Source of the DNA: Tenrec ecaudatus | Taxonomy: Eukaryota; Chordata; Mammalia; Afrosoricida; Tenrecidae | DNA length: 64,000 nucleotides | Assembly: GCF_050624435.1 (NCBI RefSeq) | Contig: NC_134539.1 | Coordinates: 43,370,001-43,434,000 of the forward strand | Direction: 5' to 3' | Part shown: in pieces, positions 55,887 to 64,000 of the stretch | Layout: the number at the start of each line of letters is the position of its first letter | How positions within the stretch are numbered: position 1 is the stretch's first letter | Notes under the pieces: generated by a model | Told to the model about the DNA's origin: nothing | Database searches by the model: none | What the model saw: the letters and a program-made list of their open reading frames with translations, nothing else | Made by a program: the position numbers and the translations under genes

Positions 55887-56078
55887 CACTGTGGTCCTGA
55901 GAGCGTGAGGTAAACAAAGGCTTCCCAGCTAGAGTTTGGCAGTGCCAGACATTTGCAAGCTTTTGAATCTCAACAGTGACCTCTCCTTCTGCTTCCAGCT
56001 TCTAGCCTCTACCACTCAGCAGGAACTCCCACTTTGTGCCAGACATGACAAACAGGCCGCTCACTCTGGACAGAGAGT

Positions 56079-56079
<1 letters not shown>

Positions 56080-56110
<31 letters not shown>
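56080..56110. repeat. (TG)n microsatellite
   Basis: About 15 perfect TG units, the source of Cys-Val or Thr-His runs in nearby frames. Confidence 0.97.
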
Positions 56111-56117
<7 letters not shown>

Positions 56118-56164
56118 CTGTGTATGACAACAGGGTGAAAGATACTTATGTCATTATAGTCTGG

Positions 56165-56205
56165 CCACACCAATTTGTGGACCACACTTTGAGGGCCATT
56201 GAGAC
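56165..56205 (+). repeat. Possible MER5-type fragment
   Basis: 'tgtggaccacactttgaggg' matches the MER5 3' end (GGACCACACTTTGAGAACC). Too short for certainty. Confidence 0.4.
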
Positions 56206-56469
56206 ACACAATGAATAAATAATCCAATAGATCTATAAGATGTAAAATTTTCCATAGGGAAGAAGTTTATTTGTTTTCATATGAACTAGCAAGGAAATGC
56301 ACACTAGTGTAATACAGGAACTCTCCCAGGAAGTTCTCTGGGACCACTAATTCCCAGTCTGCCACACACTTGCACTGTTGCCTTTCTGTTCCTTCTGATA
56401 TGCAAATACAGAAACTTGCAAATCATGAGTGATATGTGCCTTATCCACAGTCTCAGATGTGCATACTCT

Positions 56470-56612
56470 ATCCCTATTTGTTTATGTGAGTTTCTCTCCT
56501 CCAGGGAACTGTACGTTCCAGGAGGACACTGTCTATATTCTGTTCGTTTGAGTGCCAGAGATGAGCAAAGGGCCAGTGACATCGTAGATGCTTAATAAAT
56601 CTTCAGCCAATG
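56470..56612 (+). repeat. L2 3' end
   Basis: 'ctgtctatattctgttcgtt', 'agagatgagcaaagggccag' and 'gtagatgcttaataaatctt' follow the L2 terminus (…AGTAGGTGCTCAATAAAT). Confidence 0.7.
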
Positions 56613-57165
56613 ATAACCTTGCTCTCTCGGAGCTCGCAGGATGAAGTGAAGTAAGCCAATACTTGAATGGTCTTTGTGGAAGGGACAGTTTTTGTTTTAT
56701 TTCTTTAAAATAGTTTCAATTTTTACAGTTTCATATTTAGAAATTATATAAAAATAAGACACAAAGTAGATGAAAGCCCTGATTTTTATTATGAAGTATT
56801 ACGGATATAAACTGTCAAATTGCTGAAGAAGTTCAAAACATGACTTGTATGTATTTCATTGAATACTAGTAGAAGTTTGAAGACTGGCAGCAATCCGTGG
56901 GACACACATACCACTGAGAAATTGTACATAAATCCACATGTAAGGAGTACAGGGGTGGTAAAATGCTGTACAGCAAATCAAAGCCCAGAACTGGGAAATA
57001 CAACGATAGTACCTGAGTGTGGTGGTGCTATTTTATTCAGAGAAATCAAAGGGTATTTTGAGGTTTCAGCCGGGGAACCATAAAAGCAGGACTTATTTAT
57101 TTTGAGAGTTGGCATTGACTTCACAAAGTGTGTGCTATGTGCTAGGAAAGGGTGTATGGAAGAAT
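56613..57165. other. No recognised feature
   Basis: AT-rich; no repeat or exon recognised. Confidence 0.4.
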
Positions 57166-57171
57166 GGCCCA

Positions 57172-57386
57172 AACCCCAAATCAAACTCACTGCCACTGAG
57201 TCACTGCCAACTCAGAGTGACCCTGTAGAACAGGGTAGGACTGACTGTGCCTGGGAGTTTCTGAGACTGTACTGTTGCAATGGGAGCAGGAAGCCCAATT
57301 TCTTCCCAGGAGCAGCTGGAGGTTTTAAACTACCAACCTTTGGGATCTCAGGCCAACTAGTCACTACGATTCCACCAGGGCTCCTT
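57172..57386 (-). repeat. AfroSINE
   Basis: 'aatcaaactcactgccactg', 'agtgaccctgtagaacaggg', 'gcaatgggagcaggaagccc', 'aggagcagctggaggtttta', 'gattccaccagggctccttc': full-length reverse complement. Confidence 0.93.
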
Positions 57387-57404
57387 CTAATCAGGTCTAA
57401 TATG

Positions 57405-58095
57405 TATCAAATGAAGCTTGGGTTTTATTCTGAGCCACGGGGAGGGGTGGGGGGTTAAGCAAAAGAGTGATGTGATGGGCAGTACAATCATGCTCAGACT
57501 GACTTGGAGAATGGGATGCAGGAGGGAATACTAGGAGGCTCTTGTAATCGAGAACAGTGATCATGGACTAACCAGGGAGGTCTGTAGGAGTGATGGTGAG
57601 ATGCGGTTGAAGTATAAACTGATGCTGAAGGTAGACAGCCAGTGATGGCTGGTAGCTTGGGGACAGTCGCCAGGAAAAAGAGAGCAGTCAAGTCAAAGGC
57701 CAAGGATGATGGTCCGCACAAAAAGCTTGAGATCTCTATTTATCTCCTTGGATAGTCTAAGTGTGGAAAAAATGTTGTGGCTGGGTCACGGGTGGGAATC
57801 AGAAAACACTTTTGACTTGTTAAAGTGAGATTCATGTTTTTGGATAAAGAAGACATTGCGTAGATATCTAGTATATGAGACTGGAGTTCAAAGGAAAGCC
57901 TAGGAAAGAGACATACAATTAAAGCCATGGGTATCTGAACAGGATTTAAAACCATGGGATTCAGTGAGGAGACCCAGAAGCGAGTGCAGCTAGAGGCCAA
58001 TAGTTTGGTTGTCTAAATCCTTGAGTTCTTCCAGAATGAAGATGTCTGGGAAATGAGGAAGAACCACAAAGGAGTCTGAGAAGGAGTGGTCACTT
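57405..58095 (+). repeat. Old L1 (L1ME-type) 3' region
   Basis: 'caaaagagtgatgtgatggg', 'gaatactaggaggctcttgt', 'gactggagttcaaaggaaag', 'ttaaagccatgggtatctga', 'catgggattcagtgaggaga', 'ggaagaaccacaaaggagtc', 'tgagaaggagtggtcac'. This order (…GAGTCTGGAGCTCAGGAGA…AAAGCCATGGGA…GAGAAGGAGC) is that of old L1 3' regions in placental mammals. Confidence 0.82.
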
Positions 58096-58175
58096 CAAGA
58101 AAAGGTCATAGAATTAGCTCGACAATATTCCCCCATATGTTACTATTTCTTTCTTTCTTTTTTTTTTTTTTTACC

Positions 58176-58284
58176 ATATATACTTGTGTATAAGCCGAGT
58201 TTTTCAGCACATTTCTTATGCAGTTCCGTGGTAAAATTAGGTGCCTCGGCTGATATTTGGGCCAGCTTATACTCGAATATATAT
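58176..58284. mobile_element. Mariner-like inverted-repeat MITE
   Basis: A 109-bp palindromic unit. Its ends ATATATACTTGTGTATAAGC and the reverse complement ATATATATTCGAGTATAAGC agree at 17 of 20 positions. Inside, the 'gtaaaattaggtgcctcggc' block is a recognised motif of a widespread mariner-type MITE ('cggcttatactcgagtata' ends). TA-rich flanks fit a TA-target element. It has no coding capacity; the family name is not certain. Confidence 0.82.
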
Positions 58285-58640
58285 CATAGTTAGTTGGGGT
58301 ACATATATCATATGATTTCATACTTCAATTACGTCAAGTACAATTATGCAATTGCTACCCCAGTCTCATGGCTCCTATAGTTTGCCAGAGAAGCAATATT
58401 ATGGCAGTGTTCCATGCCTACAGAGTGTTTACCATTTCATGGAAAATTATTTTCACATGTAGAGGAAATAAACTCTTAATTGGTTTTGAACCAAACCCTA
58501 AAGAACAATTATCCTCCAGCAGTATCACATAAACAATATCTTTATTTTTAATAGAGAAGGCTTGTTGGGGCATACAAAGCCTTTTTCCTAAGTACCCTCT
58601 TCTTTGAGCTTAACAACTACTGTCCTAAGAATCAAAACCA
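58285..58640. other. No recognised feature
   Basis: AT-rich. Confidence 0.4.
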
Positions 58641-58646
58641 AACATG

Positions 58647-58853
58647 AGAACCAAACAAAAACCTTATCCTCGAGTTGATGCTGACTCTTAATGGCACCAT
58701 CAGAGAGCAGAGAACTTCCTCATGGCCTCCTAAGCCTGTAATCCTCACAGAAGCCAGCTTCCATATCTCTCTCCCATATAGTGACTGTTGGGTTTGAAAT
58801 GCTGGCCTTTTGGGTAGCAGCTGCGCACTTAAATGCTGTGCCACCAGGGTGCC
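58647..58853 (-). repeat. AfroSINE
   Basis: 'cgagttgatgctgactctta', 'cctcctaagcctgtaatcct', 'gactgttgggtttgaaatgc', 'ggtagcagctgcgcacttaa', 'gtgccaccagggtgcctcta': full-length reverse complement with a good head. Confidence 0.93.
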
Positions 58854-59235
58854 TCTATTCACTGATGAGCTGGCTTTTGTATCTCTGTTTAACTGATGGA
58901 AGGAGGAACTAAGGTGTCAGAGGACAAGGCTCGTAAAGTGGTGAACCTCGGTTTTCTGCCCATTCACACAGAGCACAACCTACAGGAATGATACCATACT
59001 TTAGGGCCCTGGGGAATAAATAGCCTTTAGTCCCAATCAAGACATACAGTGTGCTATTTCTTCTGGAAAAATACATTCCACTTCTTAAGAAATTGCCTTG
59101 TAAACAATTGGAACCTAGCCTGGTGCTAAGCAGTAGACAATCTATTTCTCGGCAGTGCTATAGCACCTAGCTTTCTGAGAAAAGACTGCTGATAATGAAC
59201 ATGACGATTCTCCTCTAATCCAGTCTGGTTCTGCT
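58854..59235. other. No recognised feature
   Basis: 58880-58990 ('gtgtcagaggacaaggctcg', 'gtggtgaacctcggttttct') could be a worn MIR. Nothing else is seen. Confidence 0.35.
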
Positions 59236-59239
59236 CCAA

Positions 59240-59620
59240 GATCGCCATCTCAGTCACTGGCCTTATCAAACTAGAAATATCAGAGGCCTTTAACACTGAT
59301 TCTTCTTCCTTTATGGTATCTCAGGAGCCACCAGACGAGCCTTCTCCCTCCTACAGCACAGAGTCCCTTCCTTTATACCAGGGCCCTACGTTCAGCTCTC
59401 CTCATCTGTCACCTGCAGCACTGCAGTAGCCTTTCACTGGCCTCACTGTCACCTGGCTCTATGCCTCTAATCTACTTTCCACAATCCAGCCAAAGGGCTT
59501 TCTAAATGCAAATCTAACCCTATTAAAAACTGACCCCATTTAAAAACCTCTAGTTCCTCCAATTGCTCTTGGGGTAAGAGCCAACCTTTTTCAAACGGCA
59601 TACCAGGACCTTCAGAATTT
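59240..59620 (+). repeat. L2 internal / 3' region
   Basis: 'tgcagtagcctttcactggc', 'ctctaatctactttccacaa', 'tccagccaaagggctttcta', 'aatgcaaatctaaccctatt', 'aaacctctagttcctccaat', 'ataccaggaccttcagaatt' keep the L2 order for the end of its ORF (…CTGCAGCCAGAGTGATCTTTCTAAAACGCAAATCTGATC…). Confidence 0.88.
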
Positions 59621-59997
59621 TACATGGGATACAACAATAAAAAACGAATAGCCCCATCATCAAGGAGCTCCCAGCTTTGATTAGGGAGGCCAACCACTGC
59701 ATGTGGAATTTCAATCCAATATGAAGAGTATCCCAATGAGTATGAGGACATGTAAGCAGACAGTTGTAGTACATGGTATTTGCCATGCTTTGTCATAGTG
59801 TAAGAAGTTAGGCTTGTGGAGAGAGTGCTTTAACAGTTGTTGCCTGGAAGCGTTCTGCCAATGTAGGCACATCCACACTTCTCACAATACCTAAACGGGC
59901 TCTTTAATCTGGATATCTGGGAAAGAACAAAGCGATGTGCTAAAAATAACTTCTCGTATGCGAATTGTAGATAGTTTACCCTACAGTGCTCCCAAAT

Positions 59998-60180
59998 CAA
60001 ACCAAACTCACTGCCATCAAGTCCCGCTTCTAGTGACGCTGCAGGGCAGAGGAGAACTGCCCTCGTGGTTTCTGAGGCTGTGAGTCTTTATGGGGCCAGA
60101 GAGCCTCGTTCTCTCATGTGGGGCACCTGGTGGGAATAACTGTTGATTTTATGTCCAATGGATAATCCATTAGGTTACTA
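59998..60180 (-). repeat. AfroSINE
   Basis: 'accaaactcactgccatcaa', 'gacgctgcagggcagaggag', 'tctgaggctgtgagtcttta', 'gttctctcatgtggggcacc' in reverse-complement order; the head is eroded. Confidence 0.88.
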
Positions 60181-60586
60181 GTACTCGACAGTCCCATTCA
60201 TGCATAATTCTGAACACTGTTGTGGCTTTCAATACCCAGCTCCTTCCTCGTAACAGGACTGTAAGCCAAGAAGCTAACAATTCCCGCCCCCCACCCCCAC
60301 ATGGCTTTGTCCTAATTCTGCTTTTTCCCTCCTTTATGTTCTGTGTCATTCTGGATTGAACTGGCTCATTATCATTTTAGTGACCTTCACTTACTACAAA
60401 AGCCTGCATTTTTTTTCTATGCACTTATTTGTTATGCTGTTTGGAAAATAAACATCAATTCATTATGCTTTTTTCTTAGTCAATTAATAGCTGCATTTCT
60501 ATTCTGTCAGTCTGTTAGCACCATCCCCCATACTGCTCCATGGATGTTCATAATGATGGAATACAAGGTGATTTGTTTGAAACCAC

Positions 60587-61119
60587 TGTGGCAGTCACTA
60601 ATTTGGTGTCAATTTAAGGATGAAGAGTGTAGGGGTGGAGTCTAGACTGTCAATCTGGAGATAGCCAATGAGACTCTGTGTGGGCATGACCTCCCCCTGA
60701 GAATTCTGGGACCCTGGGACTTCCTCCTTGGAGGCAGAAGACATGTCTCTCTCTCTCTGCTACTTCCTGGGAGACATTGTAGAAGACAAGCCAGATGGAC
60801 ACAACCAGACCTAGGAAGCCAGAGAAGCCACAGAGAGACCCCTGCCAATTCTGAGATGTTTCCAATGACACTGGATCCAAAGACTTTTTACCCACTGGCC
60901 TGTGATCTTCTGCATTCAGCATCATTGAATGTGTTTTGTGAATCTGACAAGGACTTTATAGATTGATATCAGAAATATGGGCTAATATTGGATTTATGGA
61001 CTTGAACTGGACTGGGCTGGGATGTTTTCTCAATGTTCAATTACTCTTGTATATAAATCTTTCTTATACACATATATGTATTCATGGATTTGTTTCTCTT
61101 GTCTACCCAAACTGACACA
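60587..61119 (+). mobile_element. ERVL-type LTR, family A
   Basis: TGTGGCAGTCACTAATTTGG to GTCTACCCAAACTGACACA, homologous to the 3958-4462 unit; shared blocks 'cccactggcctgtgatcttc', 'catcattgaatgtgttttgt', 'aatattggatttatggactt'. The 60650-60780 part differs (an extra segment). Flanks ACCAC and TCCAT share only CCA. Confidence 0.88.
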
Positions 61120-61213
61120 TCCATCAAGATAGGAAAAGGAAATTCCTGCTTAGATGAAAGCTGAAAAAGAATTCCCCCCATACAGTACCACAAACCTATC
61201 TATGTAATGCTCT

Positions 61214-61290
61214 TATACAAGGTAGTTTCAAAAGGTTTGTGGACAAAATGAAAATATAATAGAGCTTTCCCAGGAATTTTTAAAGCCCTC
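61214..61290. repeat. Possible mariner-derived fragment
   Basis: 'gtagtttcaaaaggtttgtg', 'gacaaaatgaaaatataata' and 'gagctttcccaggaattttt' recall a mammalian mariner end (GTTCAAAAAGTTTGTGGAAAAATGG). Confidence 0.45.
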
Positions 61291-61359
61291 GGGTAGTCCA
61301 CAGATATCAGCAGCTCAGAAAAATTGGTCTAGCATTTCCCAGTCTCTATTCCTTAGAGA

Positions 61360-61800
61360 CTCTGCACATACACACGTATGCATGCCAAAGTTGGACAGTG
61401 GGTAAGAAAAACCAAAAAGAATCAGTGCACTCGAATGATGGTGAGGCAAAGAGTATTGAAAGTACCAGGGTTTCTGTAAAAACAAACAGATCTGTCTTGA
61501 AAGAGGACAGCCAGAATGTTCCTTAGAGGTAAGAATGGTCAAGCTTTGTCTCACATCCTTTGGACATGTCAGAAGAGATTAGTCTGTGCAGAAGGATGTC
61601 ATGCTTGGTAATGTAGGGAGACAGGGGAAAAGGATGACCATGGACATGATGCAGGGAGACGGCGGCCAAAAAGGAGGCCCCAGACCTGATGGACTGAGCT
61701 AGGGGCTGCAACAATGGGAGGATGGTGCAGGACATGGTGGTGTTGTGTTCGGTTGTACATATCGGCTCTAGATCAGCGCCGACTCCATGGTATGGAATAC
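61360..61800 (+). pseudogene. RTE/BovB-type LINE 3' end
   Basis: 'gccaaagttggacagtgggt', 'aagagtattgaaagtaccag', 'cagatctgtcttgaaagagg', 'acagccagaatgttccttag', 'tttggacatgtcagaagaga', 'aaggatgtcatgcttggtaa', 'gatggtgcaggacatggtgg', 'gctctagatcagcgccgact'. A G-rich extra stretch (61640-61705) is absent from the other copies. 5'-truncated. Confidence 0.9.
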
Positions 61801-61821
61801 ATTTCTTAGCATTAGGATTCC

Positions 61822-61990
61822 TGGTGTTACCAGGATAAAAACACTTGGTTTTGAACACAAAGGTTAGTGGTTCAAAGTCACCCGTTGCTCCATGGCAAAA
61901 AGACATGACAGTTGGCTTCCATAAAGATTGTAGCTTTGACAACCCCATGGGTAAGTTCTATTGATCTAGCTCGTCACTGTGGGTTAGCAG
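61822..61990 (+). repeat. AfroSINE, diverged
   Basis: 'ttcctggtgttaccaggata', 'ggttagtggttcaaagtcac', 'ccgttgctccatggcaaaaa', 'cataaagattgtagctttga', 'ggttagcagtgagtttgctt', directly after the RTE tail. Confidence 0.78.
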
Positions 61991-62439
61991 TGAGTTTGCT
62001 TCTTGGTTTATGTGTCAGATCACTCACAAGTGCTATGAAATACCAAATGAAAAAGGCCTGTATTCAAATAAGTCTGGAAATTTCTACCAGTGCTGAAGTA
62101 TTATATTGCTCCAAGCCTTTTAGAGGAATGCTAATAAAGAAAGCAGCAAAGAAGCATATTTACTTTTGTATGACCCAATGTTTACCACACTTACTTGACC
62201 ACAAAGCTCATTTTTATATTGCACCTGGTAACTAGCATTGGATAGATGATGGCGTCCTCACTTATTGAGAGAGCCCAATTTGGGTTGAGTGTCCATAAGC
62301 ACTTGTCATACTGTACTCTATTGTTGACTTTTTCAATGTTTTTCTATCAAAGTTTTCAAAATCATTGGAAGCTTGAAAGCAATGTGCTGCCATGAAAGGC
62401 TATATCTGTACCGTCTAAATTCTACAATTACCATTTTAA

Positions 62440-62610
62440 TATGTTGGCTTATATAATTGATTATTTCTCTTCCCCTAACTAGACTATAGTGCACTAGTGG
62501 TAGAGAGTCTAATTTACCATTATTTCACTTGTACATAGTAGAGTTCCAGGTATATAATTTGTAACCAATAGGTGTTTATTCCCATGATAAAATAATGAAT
62601 GAATGAATTT
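62440..62610 (+). repeat. L2 3' end
   Basis: 'actagactatagtgcactag', 'tgtacatagtagagttccag', 'ataggtgtttattcccatga' and 'aatgaatgaatgaatttttt' follow the L2 ending. Confidence 0.68.
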
Positions 62611-63780
62611 TTTAAATTCCCTCAATGGTGTTAGCACTACATGACTGAAATTGAGGTTCAAGGAAAATTAAAGACTAGATGGAGATGGTCTATAATCTGC
62701 CTCTGAACAAATTTAGATCAGATGCAGCTCTCGAAGGAGGTCTTCTCTTGAGCCAGGTAGAAGAGGGCAACATCCCCACTGCAAGCTCACGGGCAGCCCT
62801 GCAAGTGCGTTTTTTTGTTGGCATGGTTTCCCTCGCAGGGGGGCAGGCAGCTTTCGTCAGGCCCAGCGGTCTAGGAAGAATGCAATGAAGTTAAGGCCTT
62901 TCTGCCAAATCTTTCCCATGGACTGGATTCTCTTCCCTTTACAGGTTTCATGCTTTTGTGAGATCCCGATGTCTTCTTAATTTCCAAAGACTTTTCATTC
63001 CAACTCTGGTTTTTATCTGCCCCTCATCTTTCATTCCTGGAAACTTGACCCTTGGTCTGTCCAACGATCCACTTTCATCAGTTGTAACTGCAGATGGAGA
63101 ACCGTTATTTAATCTGTCTGTTGTCCTTTAGTCCCCTGGTCTCTGATTACCTAGCACGAGTCCCAAGGCGGCAACTCCTCCTCCCTTTGCATTTCTTTCC
63201 TGTTTCTTATCAATGGACCCACGTTTCTTCTCCTGTTTTTGTTTTCTTTCTGTTTGCAAGGTTGCTTCCATGTTCCTCCCGAGGGAGCACTGTTTGAAAT
63301 CTTCCATGATGCTTTTTTTTCTCTCCTAACCTTTATCCTTCTCCTTCTTCCTATTGCCCTTCCTTCTATTCTGTCCCCTGACTTCTCTTGGTTTTCGTTC
63401 TTTGATAGAAAAGCAGCTAACACTGTTTAGAAGAAATCAGTTTGGGGGTAATACAAAAATCTGGAAGGAGTTTCAAAAAAACCTTTAGTAACTGTGTTAA
63501 GGTCTTTTGTTTACTTTTTCAAGTGGAATTTCTGCCGTCTCCTGTTTTCCACGTCTCGGGTTTCTAATGATCCTCATGTACAGTCAGTTTCCTATGTGAA
63601 TACTGCCTTCGGATACCCTTTCTGCCTTTGTCCTGCCAAAATCGGGCCCTTGCTTCAAAATCCCACTCCCAGCTTCTCTTTGAATCTTCCTTAAATTCAG
63701 TACAAAATTCAGCTCTTTCCCTGTGCACACCTACTCATGTCTTTTGACCTCTTGTTTGACACTTTCTTCAGCATCGTTTT
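62611..63780. other. No recognised feature
   Basis: T-rich. 62690-62890 is a GC-richer patch, open for 69 codons on plus, with no recognised domain. No exon is supported. Confidence 0.4.
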
Positions 63781-63859
63781 AAAAAGTTATGTAAGTGCAT
63801 CTGTCTTGTCACAAGGTATTTTCAGTTTAGTAATTAATTTGTTAACTTATGTTAAATTA

Positions 63860-64000
63860 CATGTGTACATAATATGTAATTAAAAAATATGAAAGGATGT
63901 ACACTGAAAAGTAAGTCTCTCCTATTCTACTACCTCCAATCACTGAGTTTCCCTGGAGGAAACGACAGTTATTAGTCTCTGTATCCTTCCAGATGCCTGC
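63860..64000 (+). repeat. Old L1 3' segment, cut by the window end
   Basis: 'gtacactgaaaagtaagtct', 'ctcctattctactacctcca', 'tcactgagtttccctggagg', 'agtctctgtatccttccaga' match the common old L1 3' block (GTGAAAAGTAAGTCTCCC...CACTCAGTTCCCC...CTTGTGTATCCTTCCAGA). It continues past the end of the window. Confidence 0.75.

Noticed and set aside
61523..61948. 141-codon minus frame
   Set aside because: Antisense shadow of an RTE tail and AfroSINE.

Overview
The window looks like a gene-poor stretch of a placental mammal genome, intergenic or deep intronic. I see no coding exon of a recognisable cellular gene, no RNA gene, no CpG island and no bacterial feature. The repeat content points to Afrotheria. 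There are about twenty copies of a tRNA-derived SINE of the AfroSINE type, several copies of the RTE/BovB-type LINE known from afrotherians, and seven copies of an L1-like 3' end that all close on the same AATAAA block. Two elements match the horizontally transferred hAT family SPIN. From published knowledge, SPIN among afrotherians is known from the lesser hedgehog tenrec lineage, so a tenrec such as Echinops is my best guess. That is inference, not proof.

Layout. 0-8 kb: MIR, a compound microsatellite, L2, a solo ERVL-type LTR (family A) with a perfect 5-bp target duplication, and the first SPIN MITE. 8-17 kb: AfroSINEs, an antisense RTE reverse-transcriptase piece, MLT1 and MLT2 LTR fragments, microsatellites and old L1 ends. 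17-24 kb: an antisense LTR interrupted by a small inverted-repeat DNA element, a long lineage-specific L1 3' end, and a MaLR-like LTR. 24-29 kb is the most layered part: RTE sense, L1 antisense, an inverted/direct RTE pair, ancient DNA transposon fragments, an unexplained coding-like ORF, and an MLT1 LTR holding both an L1 insertion and the second SPIN. 29-45 kb: L1 ends (one with a perfect 14-bp duplication), MIRs, AfroSINEs, a solo ERVL LTR (family B) splitting an AfroSINE, a candidate retrocopy on the minus strand at 37.7-38.1 kb, and a 1.5-kb RTE body. 45-64 kb: MLT1, MER5, family A LTRs, and a 5'-truncated ERVL provirus (RNase H, integrase, dUTPase, 3' LTR B) lying inside an RTE LINE; then L1M, L2, a mariner-like inverted-repeat element, an RTE tail and more SINEs.

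Nothing here works as a pathway. The value lies in the nested order of insertions, the sign of horizontal transfer, a truncated dUTPase-bearing ERVL, and a few open, coding-like stretches (26.95-27.2 kb, 37.7-38.1 kb, 8.35-8.6 kb) that I cannot assign. Repeat family names come from pattern memory, not a database search. Boundaries are approximate unless a target duplication or exact terminus is cited.
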